Made by a program: the position numbers and the translations under genes | NCBI GenBank assembly: GCA_019671135.1 | Contig: JAHRHY010000016.1 | Coordinates: 802,501 to 866,500, forward strand | Reading direction: 5' to 3' | DNA length: 64,000 bases | Source of the DNA: Linnemannia hyalina | Taxonomy: Eukaryota > Mortierellomycota > Mortierellomycetes > Mortierellales > Mortierellaceae | Shown here: one piece after another, positions 11,301-24,400 of the stretch | Position numbering within the stretch: the stretch's first letter is position 1 | Layout of the letters: every line of letters begins with the position of its first letter | The notes under the pieces: generated by a model | Databases searched by the model: none | Told to the model about the DNA's origin: nothing | The model's input: the letters and a program-made list of their open reading frames with translations, nothing else

Positions 11301-13622
11301 GAGGCAGAGCGCGCGCCAATTTTGGGATAGTCGTCGAATAGCTGCAACGACGACTCTCGTCTCTTGCTGCGGGTGTCCGAAGGAAGCGAAAGCTGGCTAG
11401 AGTTTTTCTCAGAAAGATCCGCCAGGGAATGGTGATCCTTGGCCTCACTGGAAGCGCGTCCCATGTTGCTAGAGTCTGCTGTGGGTTGGCCATCGTATTG
11501 GATGTTGATGGGCGCAGAGACATTATATCCAGGTCTTTGGTTCTGCGCTGTGTGTAGACCGCTGCGGCCACCATGTCCTATATATGAAATGCGCGCAATG
11601 GCCTCTCCCTTCAGTCAGTACGTCTTAAGACTGAGAAATACACACAAAAAAAAAAAAAAAAAAAGAGGACAAAACGTGCGAGCTTTACCTTGAACTTGCC
11701 CCATGAGCTGGCTCTGAAGCTCGAGCTGAGTTTGGATGTTATCCATGGCAACTGCTTGGCCAAGCGCTGACGCGTGGTCATTCGTTTCTCCTACAATCTG
11801 AATGGGGGCAGAAATGATTTTGCGGCCAGGGTTGTTGAGCTTGTTCATGTAGATCCTGAATTTCTCTGCATCCTGGTCAATAATGGTCGCAATGGGCGAG
11901 GCGGGTGTTGAGGCGACTTTCGAGGTCACTGCGGGAGAGCTAAGCGAAACAGAAGGCGAGGTGAAAGCGCCTTGCGATTCTGATGTGAATGAAGAATGCG
12001 AGAACGAGGAGGGGATCGTGGGGATTTGGGCAGAGATAGTCTTGCGGGTGACAGGGCTTGTGCCCAAATGAGATGTGTTGGTTGCTTGAGAGAAGTCGTT
12101 CGAAATGGAGTCTTTGTAGTCAGAAGGGCTGGAAGTCGTGACCTGGTCCTGTTCGTGATTTGAGAGCTTGGAAAACGCCAATCCCTTTTTGCGAGAACCC
12201 TGAGGGGCGCTGTCGTCTTCATTGTCTGAGACAGCAGGCGATGCGGGGTTGTCATTTGCGTCCCTGCGCTCTCTTCTGGGTGATCGGGGCGGCAAATGTG
12301 GCATGAGAGGCGAGAGAGGTCCGCTCATCAAGTTGGCAGAGACATTCCTGCTTGCTGTAGGACTATTGCCAGCCGACGAATACGACTGACCTGTGTGAGG
12401 TTGCAGAAGAAAAGAGGAGAGAGGGAGAGAAAGAGGAAGCAATGCGACGAATTAGTTACCTGGGTCAACTCGGACGTCCTTATAAGTTCTGTTGTTGCTG
12501 TTGCGAAATCCAAGTCGGATGGACTGTGCAGTTCTCTCTTCCATACACGAACCGACTCCACTTTCATTCTCCGTTACCACGGGTCGAAAAAGGAAAGAAA
12601 TGTGGTCACTCACCAGTATATGACAAACTCGAATCTGAACGAACAGGAATGGTACGAGCATCTTTGTCGACGAAGATGGCAGGAGAAGCTGTGGTGCCTA
12701 ACTGGTGTTGGATCCGGCTCGCCGTAGTGGCGATCTGGATCTCGGGGTCGTAGTTGGCGTTGAATCCAGTGCTGTCGTCGTTCGACATTGAAGGTCGAGC
12801 AGAATTGTTGCCGGAAATGTGGGAAAAGGTGTTATCACTGGCATCGACTGGGTCTTGTTCGTAGGGAGCCATAGCCTCGACCACTGGGTGACTGACTCCT
12901 TGGCTGTCGGTATCGTTATCGTTGAAGAGTGTAGAATGTGTCAGGGGTGGGTTGTTGAAGCCAAGACTCTGGTCTGATGCTTTGTCGCCCAAGGATGTTG
13001 TTGAGGAACGGTCATCGAGGTCATCATGGAAAGGTGCAGATTGGGACGAAGAGGCCATATCGGTCGTTGTTGTTGGCTGTGAAGGTACAGCGGAGGATGA
13101 CAAAGATGCAGAGTCAACTTCAGCTGCGGCCTGAACCTTTCGCTCAAGAGACCGTTTAGACTGCAGATGGTGACCGTTCACCTGGGCCAAAGATGTACCA
13201 GCGGTGCTCGTGCTGCTGCTACCATTAATGATCGGTTGATCCTTGGGTGGATAGTGCTGGTTGCCATTGAGTTGTGTTTGCTGCTGCTGCTGCTCTAGAT
13301 GGTGCTGATGTTGTTGGGTAAGGTGGTGGCGGAGGAGGTCTCGCTCGGAGGACAGTTTAGCGACGTCCTTTTGGAGGTTTTGGATGATGGAGCGCTGCTT
13401 CTCGATAATCTTCCAGAGCTGGTCGTTTTGGGAGCGAAGGGAGTTTCGCTCGGTGGTTATCTGTTGGAGGGCGGCGGCAGGGTCAGTTGAGGCCGAGTCG
13501 AGAGTGGTCGTCTGCCCATCGGACCGGGAGCTGTGCGAGGGCGACGAAGACATTGTCGAAGTATCAGCAAGGCTAGGCCAGGTTGGGTGAGGGTCAGGGC
13601 TAGTGTCAGTAGAGATGGGCAC
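8314..13622 (-). CDS. BEM3: Rho GTPase-activating protein, PX-PH-RhoGAP (Bem3-like)
   Basis: This is a GAP for Cdc42-type GTPases, acting in cell polarity at membranes. Seven exons (13622-12614, 12390-11689, 11577-10838, 10757-10431, 10309-9674, 9565-8899, 8684-8314) close at 1,483 residues. In order: a short coiled coil (about residues 55-110), a long Ser/Thr/Gln-rich disordered region, a PX domain (about 745-880), a PH domain (about 890-1020, GWKEGYLTKRGKNFGGW), a disordered linker, and a C-terminal RhoGAP domain (about 1250-1440). The arginine finger is present in GIYRLSG (about residue 1299), so GAP activity is expected. A Gln run of about 12 precedes the C-terminus, encoded by mixed CAG/CAA codons. 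The domain order matches yeast Bem3. The start chosen is the first ATG of the open frame after a pyrimidine-rich leader; a second Met lies 24 codons in. Confidence 0.92.
8374..8412 (+). repeat. CTG/TTG trinucleotide tract coding poly-Gln in BEM3
   Basis: A trinucleotide tract (CTG units, then TTG units on the plus strand) encodes the C-terminal glutamine run of BEM3 on the minus strand. Confidence 0.85.
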
Positions 13623-14429
13623 TGTAGCTCAGGCTTAGTTGTGGGTAGGGGATGATGAAAATATATAAGTGTTTGCTTGAGTGCTAGATGAAGGACGGAT
13701 GGTTATGATGATGATGATGATGTTGGTGAGGATGAGGATGAGGATGAGGATGATGAGGATGGAATAGAAGAAGAGACAATTAAGGGATAAGGAAGTAGGG
13801 AAAGGGGAGAAAAAGAAAAAAAAAGAAAGGAGAGGAGATGATGATGAAAAAGAGAAGAAAGGAAAAAGAAAGGAAAAAGAGAGGGAAAAAAAAAAGAAAA
13901 AAAAAAAAAAAAGAGAGGGAAAAGTAAGTTGGACTGAGGGGGGGAGAGAGAGAAGGCAGAGGCAGCGAGTCAAATTGACAAGGCAAAGGCAAAGGCAAAG
14001 CCAAAGCCAAAGCCAAAGGCAAAAAAGGTAAAGTAAAGCAAGGAAATAAAGGGGACCAATATCAATTTCATCTGCGAAATAGAAATAAGGGTCCAGAACT
14101 CCAGATGCAAACCAAAAAGCACCCGTCACAAGCGATATCGCCACGCCTCCAACAAGACACGAGATATATCATTCTTCTTCTCTAGCTCTTCTTCTTCTTC
14201 TTCTTCTTCGTCCTCTTCTTCTTCTTTCTTCCACAACGTTCCTTGTCCTTCCCTACCCCTCTTCCTTTTCCTTCCCTACCCCTCTTCCTTTTCCTTCTCT
14301 TTCTCTCTCCCTCTCCCCTTCCTTTCATAGCATCTCCTCCTTCTCTCTCACTCCCATGCTCTCCCCATTCATCTAATCTCCCCATACAACCAACCTGCAT
14401 TCATTCATTCATTCATTCATTCATCAACA
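13623..14429. promoter_or_regulatory. divergent promoter region, BEM3 / F-box gene
   Basis: This 807-base stretch lies between two divergent start codons. It holds GATGAG/GATGAT repeats (about 13702-13760), a long purine tract (about 13766-13960), a GGCAAA/GCCAAA hexamer array (about 13980-14028), a TTC repeat (about 14186-14222) and an ATTC tetranucleotide array directly before the F-box start codon (about 14399-14424). No TATA box stands out. The call as a promoter rests on position only. Confidence 0.55.
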
Positions 14430-16043
14430 ATGACCACTAACACTGAAAGAATCAACGCATGCATGCTCCCTGATGTCATCCACCTCTCCGGTCTTCATCT
14501 CTCCCGCCCCAACCTCCTTACCTCTCTCCGTGTCTGTTCACTCTGGCACAACGTTCTCGAGCCCCTTCTCTGGCAGACTCTCACTCTCCAGAACCAACCC
14601 TGCAACCACATCCCACGCCAGCCAACGCCTACTCTCTGTCTCCGAAACCGCCATCACATCCGTCACCTTGTCCAGACCGGCACCAACTCGCTCCTAAAGT
14701 TTCTAGCCTTCTCAACAACCCCTCAACCCCTACGCCTGACCTCCATTCGCGTCTCCCTCCTTAGTCCCGAGATCCTCATGATCACCCAACAAAACGCCGA
14801 CACCCTCACCTCCTTCAGCTGTCGATCCAACCGTCTCCGTAGAGGAGAGGCAGACCAGGAAGCCCAGGCACTATGGCACCGCCAACTGTTTATGGTTCTC
14901 GAAATGGTTCCTCACTTGACCGACCTCGCCATTGGACCAGCGGTTTTGATCGACCCTCCAACAACAGTCTTCTCCAAAGTTGCCCACTCACTCAAAAGAC
15001 TCGAACTCGACCGTGTCAAGGTGGCCGATCGATCTTGGTACGATGAATCGACACAGTCCGCCCAGGCATTCTCTACCTTGGACCCATTCCCAAATCTCGA
15101 AACCCTGGTCATGGTTTGGAATGATCTACCCCCCTTATGTCAGTTAGAACTCATCCGCAAAGCTCCAAAGTTAAAGACGCTCACCTGGAAACGTGGCACC
15201 CAACTCTTGGTCCAGGCCTGGCTCTCTTCGGCTCTTCCCCCTCCCACCTCCCTTACAACTCTGGACGTCGCACACTCCCATATCGAGGATGGAGACATGG
15301 CCCATATTCTCACCATGGTTCCGGGTCTTACGTCGCTCAATGTCAAGTCGTCTCCATTCGGACCTCAAAGCTGTGCTCAATTGCTGGAGCATCATGCTCC
15401 GAACATAACCATGCTTGAAGTGTCCGATTGCCACCAGGTGACCAGCACAATGGTCATGACCCTGCTGAGCAGTATGCCCTCGCTGCTGCGATTCAGCGCA
15501 AACAGAATCGATGCGGGCGATATTGCCAGACCCTTCCTCCACACCCTGCTAGGAGAAACCTTATCCTCCCTTGCGGTTCCGAGCCACCGACAACCGTCTC
15601 TATCTTTGGGAGATCGACCCTGGGCCTGTCTCGGTCTGGTGGAGTTGGACATTTCGATCGTTAGGCTTTGTTCCAGCGAGTACCCTTCTCCGGCCCAAAC
15701 CCGATGTCTGATCTATGAACAGCTGTCTAGATTAAAAAGTCTAGAAGTCCTGTCTCTTGGAGAAACCGATGGCTCGACATTGCGTCCCGGCAATGAATGG
15801 CTTGACATGACCCTTGCTCATGACCTGGACAAGCTGTCAAGTTTAAAGAGGCTGAGAATACTAGATATCCGAAACTTGGAGACCAAGATGGGTGATGCTG
15901 AGGTTGATTGGATGGCGCATGAGTGGAGTAGGCTAGAGGTTGTTCGAGGCAATCTGAATCGCGGCCTGAAGTCTTCTGAGGCGAGAGCATTAGTCACACG
16001 ACTGAAGTGCAAGTTACCGGATGTTGTTTATTATTCGGAATAA
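14430..16043 (+). CDS. F-box/leucine-rich-repeat protein
   Basis: A single-exon gene of 537 residues. The N-terminus (about 10-55) has an F-box-like pattern (LPDVI near residue 13, then LTSLRVCSLWHNVLEPLLWQ), which would bind Skp1 in an SCF ubiquitin ligase. The rest shows irregular leucine-rich repeats, for example LTDLAIGPAVL, LKRLELDRVKV, LTSLNVKSSPF and LEVLSLGETDG. Such proteins normally select a substrate for ubiquitination; the target is unknown. Intronless F-box/LRR genes of this build are, from memory, common in Mortierella-type fungi. The start codon sits in a good context (AACAATG) after an ATTC repeat. The stop codon TAA is embedded in AATAAA, and the convergent GPATCH1 stop is only 14 bases away. 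Confidence 0.85.
   Translation: MTTNTERINACMLPDVIHLSGLHLSRPNLLTSLRVCSLWHNVLEPLLWQTLTLQNQPCNHIPRQPTPTLCLRNRHHIRHLVQTGTNSLLKFLAFSTTPQPLRLTSIRVSLLSPEILMITQQNADTLTSFSCRSNRLRRGEADQEAQALWHRQLFMVLEMVPHLTDLAIGPAVLIDPPTTVFSKVAHSLKRLELDRVKVADRSWYDESTQSAQAFSTLDPFPNLETLVMVWNDLPPLCQLELIRKAPKLKTLTWKRGTQLLVQAWLSSALPPPTSLTTLDVAHSHIEDGDMAHILTMVPGLTSLNVKSSPFGPQSCAQLLEHHAPNITMLEVSDCHQVTSTMVMTLLSSMPSLLRFSANRIDAGDIARPFLHTLLGETLSSLAVPSHRQPSLSLGDRPWACLGLVELDISIVRLCSSEYPSPAQTRCLIYEQLSRLKSLEVLSLGETDGSTLRPGNEWLDMTLAHDLDKLSSLKRLRILDIRNLETKMGDAEVDWMAHEWSRLEVVRGNLNRGLKSSEARALVTRLKCKLPDVVYYSE
16027..16032 (-). terminator. candidate AATAAA signal of GPATCH1 inside the F-box CDS
   Basis: TTTATT on the plus strand gives AATAAA on the minus strand, 26-31 bases downstream of the GPATCH1 stop codon. 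It lies within the last codons of the convergent F-box gene. Confidence 0.45.
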
Positions 16044-16044
16044 A
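16039..16044 (+). terminator. candidate AATAAA signal of the F-box gene, overlapping its stop
   Basis: AATAAA spans the TAA stop codon of the F-box gene. Normal cleavage 10-30 bases further would fall inside the GPATCH1 coding sequence on the other strand. Confidence 0.45.
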
Positions 16045-16057
16045 AAAATCCTGACAC

Positions 16058-19000
16058 TCAAAAGAACGCCGCCGCTCTTGGTCGGCTCCTGGAAGAAACG
16101 GCAGCCTGTGTGGAATCAACAGAACCGGGGGCTTCGGACTCCTCGACCAAAGTGCTAGTCACTTCCTTCTCGACCCAAAGGCTGTCTGAATCATCCTCAT
16201 CTTCATGCATCTTGGCATGTCTGTCCTTCGAACGCTCCTGGGTGGGATCGCGATCACGGTCATCGCGTCTTGAGGGTTCTCTCACCGCTCGAGAGTGTTT
16301 GTGACGATGACTGCTGCTGCTCCTGCCGTGACCTAACTCTCTATCCCTATCGCTTGGCCTTGACCGATGTTCCTTATGTCGCCTTGTTGATGATCGATCC
16401 TTCCTTGCTCGGTTACTGTGCGAGTTCGCATCCTCTCGGTCTCCAACACGGTCGTCGGTTGCCCGCGTCTTTTTCCCAGATTTCCTTGCAGACAGTGGTC
16501 CATCTGATCGTGACTCAGTGGGGTGCGCATGGTCATCGCTATCAGATGAGGCGGTGCTGTGATTGCCCACCACCTCCGCACGTCGTCGTGACTTTGAAGA
16601 ATTATGCTCGATAGACAGTGATCTGCGGTGTGAGCTTGACGAGCGCTCAGACCGCGACTTTCTAGACCGGGTACGTTCGCTCTCGTCCTTCCTAGATACC
16701 AAAGACTCGTGTTGCTTGGAACTCCTAGACTCACGACGTGCCTCGTGATCGCGATCATCAGCTTCCTTTCGCCCTTGACCCGAACGACCTGATTCTTCGG
16801 CTGCTGAAAATGTGGGTTCCACTGCACTGGTAGGCGCTACAGGAGGACCAATAAATTCCTCACTTGAATCGCGATTGTTAGATCTTGAAGTGAGAGTAGA
16901 ATGCCCAGGACCGATTTCCTGATATGTGTTCGGGTGATGGCGGGTGTCTGTGCCGCTCGACCTAGGTTTTCTTGACAATGCCCGTCCTGCCGACTCTGTC
17001 GTTGCCCTACGTTCTGAGAGGTCCAGCCTCGGCCCGATCTGGGCATCGTCGCTCTCCACTTCAGACTCCACATCTCGAGCTCGGTCGTCAAAGCGCCTTA
17101 AACCTGTTTTGGCCGCCTGGTTTGGAGAGCCAGCTCGTGGGGATGGTGATCTGGTCGGTCTGCTTGTCCTCTTTGTAAAGACGTGCCGAAGTGGCATAGC
17201 TAAATCCCCCTCCAACTCGTTTCCCATCCTCTGTGTCACCACCGCTACATCAGCTTTATCTTGATCCATGGCGGAAGCCTCGGAGACTGGATTAACTGGC
17301 TGGCCTGGTGCCGTCGTGTTTACTCCCGCGTCGTCTGCATCCATACCTACGTCCGAATCCGAGCTAGAGTCCGAGTCGTCGAAAATGGCCTTAAAGATAT
17401 CCATAGGAGGCCTTTCTTGTGGGACTTGGGTCAGAAGCTCAGCCTGCTCCAGCTCCACTTCCGGCACCGTATTGTCGGCTGTCAATCCCGTCGTTGACGA
17501 AGCCTCCTTGGAGAGGGAAAAGCGAGCCGAGGACCCCTCCGCCAGCATGCTATCCATCGTCGCCTTGTCCAAGAGATCCTTCGCAGTGTCGGGCCCGACA
17601 TCCTTGTGCTCTGGATGTGGGTCCGGTACGTTGAATCTTTTGCACAGGAGTTTGTTGGGGTAAAAATCGGCCATGGATCTAGTCAGCGGTCCAAACATGC
17701 CCATTTCTGCCGCTTTGGCCGCTTGTGATTTCTAAAACACGTAAAAAATAATCAACAGAATACGTTAGTTCATTGCTTTGGCGAAAGTCAGTCCCAAGGC
17801 GTTGTGATTGCGGAGGACTTGCTTACCGGAACTTCCATGCGTTCTATCAATCTGTTCTCTGCACTCGGTTTTCCAGCTAGGCTTGCTTGGATTTCAGCTC
17901 CAGTCCTGAGACCCGGCGAAGGTTGTTGAAATTCGATTATTTTGCTCGCCGTGGCAAAGCGACTTGACATCGAGGTCGACATTGGCTTGAAGATCCTGGC
18001 CGCTTGGACAAATTCGTTCAGCTCCTTGTTCATGTCCTCTCCCGAGAATCCTTCAACCATTTCGATCTTCTCCGCGGATAGGCCAGCTTGGACATTCAAG
18101 TACTGCTTGTACCGCCGTTGCTTCGAGATGTCGTCAGAAAACGGTATAAATCCTTGCAAGGCGGCTTCCGCGGCGCTCTTCTCAATCGTGGGTACCTCCC
18201 AGTGGTCCTTTCGCAAGTGCTTTTCGCCATGAACGTCCAAAACAAATCCCAGAGCACCATCTAGTCGATTCTTGTTTTCAGATGACATATACTCGAAAAC
18301 AGAGCGCCGTGGTGCATCGATCGGAGTCTCTCCCAAGACAAGAGCACGCTAAATAAAAGACAATAGCCAAAGCAAGTTGGTGAGCTCTGGGTGTCGTTGC
18401 ATATTTGGGTAAGAAGTCGATGCAGTTTAAACTCTGGCATTGGCGCTATAGGTGACAGACATACATCGTCAGCTGTGAGTTTAGACTGTCCGTGCTGCTT
18501 GGTGGAGCTGGTTGTCTTCCCATCACTAGTAAAGATGTGCCGCGGAGTAAAGTCGGATGGAACAATGGGGGCTGTATACCACTTTGGATCCAAGGCCTTG
18601 GTCGCGACCAAGATGAATCCCGCAAGAGGCGGGCGTCCGTCACTGCAGTACACCAAAATGGACGCTGACCTTGACTAAGTTCATTGACGGTAGAAATCGT
18701 ATTAATTATTGAAAATTATGCATTTCAGTATCATGGATGACTCCATTATGCTCCCAAGAAACTTACGTTGGAAGTGGGAACGCTGCCATAGGAGCTCTTC
18801 TGTCTCTTGTCAAGGGACACTGCAGTGTCCAAGTCCATTTCCATTTCCACTCGACGCCGAGAGTTGGATCCAGTGCCAAACAAACCACTCTCGTCCTCGT
18901 CGCCCTCGCTGTCACTCAACAGACCAAAGCCTAAGCGAGACCCTGTGACGCCAGAGTCCGCGCCTGACAGGTATCGTGATCCTAAAGCAAATAATACAAG

Positions 19001-20296
19001 AGGTAAATTGAGGCTGTATTCAGATATACTAGCGCAGGTTGCATTGGCATGTCACTCCGCAGGCTGCACATTAAAGTATGCCATACCTGATTGCGCATGT
19101 GCTGAGACATCAAACTCAGGGGCATCTTTGTGTGGGTTAAACCCAAGACCAAAACGGTTGGATTTATTGGCAAACACGATGATGGCCGAGTCTATCGGCG
19201 CAAATGAGACATTGGTTGGGGCATCATCATCCGATAAAGGGTCGGCTTTTGGATTTCGTTGTCGTCTCGACACACGGGGTCCTATTCCCTGTCCTGGTTT
19301 CCAGCCCATTCGCTTCAGTAGCCGCGCGCCGATAGATTCTGAGGTCGGAATGATGAGATCGTCAATCATGGCGTCCGAAAGGGCACCAAGAACACTATGT
19401 CGGCCACACGAAAACAAAAGCAAAGAGGTTAATCAAAATTCTCGGTCAAAAGTCGCAGTGATGGAGATGAGGCGCATCCCTTATCAGCGCTTGTTGATAC
19501 AGATTGCCAAAGCCGCCCCACTTTTTCCGCGGTGGGGATTGTGTACCTTCCTGACGCTTGCATATTCATGGCAGCGGCGCGTTTCCTCGCGAGTTCTCGT
19601 TGAGCAGATCCAGAGGCACCAAAATCATCAGTGGCGGTGATCCGAGTGGCATCGGAGAGCATCTATTTAGCCAGTGGTTTGACGCGTTATGTTAGACACT
19701 GAAAAGATGAATATCTGATGGCAATGTTGAGTGAGAGGGGAGGGGTGTAGAGGCAGAGTAGCCTTACCTGCTTATCCTCCTCGTCCATGAAGTCTTCCGG
19801 CCTAGAGTTCTTTATGTTGGATCGGTTGCTCCTGGAGGACACGAATTCCGACGGCGTCCATCCTATGGTAGCGTTGGTATAGAGATGAAGAGGGACCATG
19901 AGTAAGTTTATCCTATAGTTACTGCCATGACCAAGGTGCAGAAGGAAGATTGTCGTTGGTGTTAAGTTCATTATGGGCGAAAAGACGAACCCTCCGCAGA
20001 TCCGACGGTGTTGTAGTATCCAGCCGAGAATCCCCCTGTGAAGGCACCATGAAACCTTCTCCTGCCCTGCTCGTCTTTCACCTAGTGAATACAGTAGGTA
20101 TACCATAAAGGATGTTAGTCGTATATTTTTTATGTGGAAAAGGCTCAGGGATTGGATGAGACAATGTAAAAGATATGCTTGCCTCGAGGTCTCTTGTCGG
20201 GTGAGGCCGCCTGCTGCTGTCGGTGGCGAGAGAGGGGTTCCTTGACTGATGTGGCAGAGGTGTGCCTATGACGACAAGGTTGTCGTTTGAAGCCAT
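16058..20296 (-). CDS. GPATCH1: G-patch domain protein GPATCH1 (DUF1604)
   Basis: A spliceosome-associated protein, counterpart of human GPATCH1 and plant TOUGH. Nine exons (20296-20183, 20081-19991, 19862-19768, 19662-19547, 19394-19087, 18981-18767, 18674-18465, 18348-17827, 17731-16058) close at 1,114 residues. The N-terminal DUF1604 core ([21 protein letters not shown], then [10 protein letters not shown]) is plain, followed by the G-patch (about residues 155-180, [13 protein letters not shown]), which in this family contacts DEAH helicases. Exon 8 carries the conserved [17 protein letters not shown] block. The C-terminal 300 residues are rich in Arg-Ser/Asp, as in many splicing proteins. 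Intron 1 has a GC donor (GAG|GCAAGC) and intron 2 a weak GTTCGT donor; both are needed to keep frame and conserved residues. The stop lies 14 bases from the convergent F-box stop. Confidence 0.93.
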
Positions 20297-20491
20297 AGTG
20301 CGCGAAGTAGGGAGTGGGGGGAGGGGGTGAAAAGACAGATGGATGCTGAATGTCGCGTAACAAGGAAGAATGAATAAAAAGAGGAAAGGGTAAGGAAGAA
20401 GTGGAGAAGGGAAGGAAAAAGAATTCACTCAACTGCGCGACCGACAATAAGGTTCATTTTTAAAGACGTATGCTAAGCCACATTTTTTATT

Positions 20492-21357
<866 letters not shown>

Positions 21358-21484
21358 TGTTGCTGGTCAGTTAAGGAGAATGATGTAATGGAGCCAATGC
21401 CATGAAAAAAAAAAGTTGTGTGTATGAAAGAAAGGGATAAGCCACAGTCTGGTTGCCACCAATTTTTTTTTATTGTTGGCTTGA

Positions 21485-24400
21485 TTAGCGTGGATCGCGT
21501 GGGCCTTGATTTCGTGCGTTCAAGGTAGGCGGTGGAGCTACAAATGGGTGGGAGTTGGGAGGAGCAGACGGCGGCAAGTGCTGAGCACCAGAAAAGTAGT
21601 GCGCAAAATACTGCTGTGGGTTGGGTGGAACAGGCGGCATTGGGGGACGAGGAGCGGGTGGCGTTGGGTTCATAGAAGGTCCCATAGGCAATCCGTATTG
21701 GGCCATCATGTATGGCGGCAAAGGCACGAAATTGGGAGGAACAGCAGGAGGAGGAGGCAAAGGCATGCCTGGAGGAAACACGGGTGGCGCTGGAGGGATG
21801 GCATACATATTTCCCTGAGAAGGAGAGGCAGAGGCCACGTGCTGTTCCAGCGACTGCTGGTGCTCAGGCTGACGGAGGTGGTTCATGCTCATACTGGCTG
21901 GGAGGCTGGCCATAAGGCTCGACATATTGGCTCCGCTTAGCTGCGCGAAAACAGCAGCAGCAGCAGCTGTAGGTCCCGGTGCCGAGATGGGTCTGGAGTC
22001 AACGCCAGGTGGCCCTGTTGCCAGAGTGGATGCAGACCTTGTGCTGGGGAACAGCTGGTTCACCAATCCTTGCAGCTCCTGTAAGGAGGGAATCTTTATA
22101 GGCCCTCCTGCCGTCGTGCTAGGAATAGGTTGCGGTGTATACACAGGCACTGATGGCTGTGAGGGATCGCCTGGAGACAGTTTTGGGCCTGATTGTGAAG
22201 CAGTGTGTGGGGCAACGCTTGTTATGTTTGGCAATCCAGAGCCAAAGGCTGGAGCCTTCAAGGGTGGGATAGTTTCTCCAGAGAGCTGTGCGTGACCAGG
22301 ATAAGAGTGTCCGAGGGATGCCGCTGGTCGTTTGTCGTGATGGTGTCCGTGGGGGTCTGGGTAGGGACGAGAGGCACCTGGGCTTGCATGGCGACGCCGG
22401 CCGGAAGTCGGTGTTGTGGACTTGGACTGCGACGACAAAGACTGTGGTTGCGCGTGGCGGGTGTGAGGATGATTTGAGTGAGAGTGGGATTGCTCCTTGT
22501 TGAGGACTAAGACTCCAAGCAGACAGTTCGTTGGAACTGTTTCGCGGACCGATGCGTCATCGCCAATCAACTCACGAAGATACCCTGGGAGTGGGTCTTT
22601 GGCTGCCAATGGAACAAGATACATGTCCTTGATGTGGCGACTCCGCTGTGGCACGACTCCGTTACGCCGTTTCGCGTAGAAGTACTCGAACAGCTTGTCA
22701 AACTCGACTCGCTGGCGAACTGACGACAATGACGACGACTCTTGGGTCTCGAACTTGAGGACAACAATCTCCTTGGTGGCCGACTGAGCCTGCTTGCCAA
22801 CATAGGCCTCGACAGCAGCGATTCCGATGCGTCCATCTACTGCAATATCCTTCGTCAAAACATCACTCCATGCTTGCCGCCTCGACGCTCCTCCATCCTG
22901 GCCACCAAAAAGTTCTCGCCCTCCAATCTGGACCGCCTTGGCTGAGAACTTTGCAACTTGATGCATGGACAGGCAACCTTCCCAGACTGCTGATTGTTTG
23001 CGATGAGCATCACGGTCCATGATGATCATTTGGGCGGCCTTTTGGTTATCCTCGAGCAAGAAGGGCGGGGGCGAGTCCGGTGGTGTCGTAGAGTGCACGG
23101 CGGGTGATCCTGGCGGAGAGGGCGAGTATGGCGATGGTTCCCTGGGAAGGTATGATGTCTCGGGATGCTCAGCATCCTCGATTCCGTAGTCATCCGCGCC
23201 CGTCCATCTTTGTCGTTTGTCACTTGCGAAAGTGTTGCCTGTAGTCCCCTCATTGGAACGTTTATTAGTTTGAATTCTGGCCAGCAGCTTGTCCAAAACA
23301 TCCCCAGTGGGCGATCCCGTCGCTGAATTAATGTTGGAGTCATGTGTATCCTTGTCGCGTTGCTTGCCAGCTGAGGATTCCTCATATTCCATCGGCGATT
23401 CAGTCGTAAGACCATCCGTGGTGTTGTTGCTAGTGTTGATGTCGCGGCTATGAGTGGTGTTGTTGGAGGTGTGGATGTCCTCGGTGCGGTTATTGTTGGG
23501 AGAGTGTTCATCATCGCCGCCACTACCACTGCTGACACTACTGCCGTCGTCGCTCCGGGTGTGGTCAAGGTATGGTACAGTAGATGGACCGCCGACCGAC
23601 AACAATCTCGGGACAAAGCTCATCTCACCCTTGTGGGTTTTCTTGATATACGGCTCCTCCTCCACAGTCAAAACAGAATTGTGGATGCTCTTCTTGCGCA
23701 TCTCCTTGTTGATAATCTGCAACTCTGGATTCGCAAGCTCCTCGTGCGAGAGTCGAACAAGGTCATAAGGCTCCAACTCTCCAGACGCCAGCCGCGCGCG
23801 AAGGCTCACGTTGTTTTTATCCTTCAAATTGAAGAACAAAGAGCGGTACTTGGCCTTGTAATCTCTCCCACAAGCAGCGAATCCCGGCGACGCCGTAAAG
23901 CTATAGAGTTCCTTTTCAATGGCTACGGCTAAACGGTTCGCTTGCTCCTCATCCAATGCGGCTCCCGTCACTCCAGCCCCCTTTCCAAGACAGATTCCTG
24001 ACTTGTCGGCCTGCTCGCTGCTTTCTGCCTGTGGCTCACCGCCTTCAGAGTTGAGCTCCAGGCCTATTAAGAGGCATTCTGTGAGGCCCTTCAGTGCGGT
24101 CGAACGGATGGGGTCTTGCTCGACTTTGGGCGATTCGGGCTGGCTTGAGGACGACGCAGTGGATATCGATACTCGCTTCGGGGTGGGGATGTATACCACA
24201 GGAGGGATGTTCTCCTTGTTCATGACAGCCTCGGTCGCTTGAAGTTCGATACCCTTGATGGCACATTCTTCACTACAGTAGTCGCTTGTGGAGCGAGCCT
24301 CGTTCAGACATGTCGGAAGGTCGCAGTCGCGTGAGTCCTAAATGAAGGAATTGGTAACTGATCGGGTTAGAGACGGAGAACGCAATCTAATATCACACCT

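Noticed and set aside
13635..14144. 169-codon minus-strand ORF rich in Phe, Leu and Ser
   Set aside because: It is translated polypyrimidine DNA of the divergent promoter region, with no domain.
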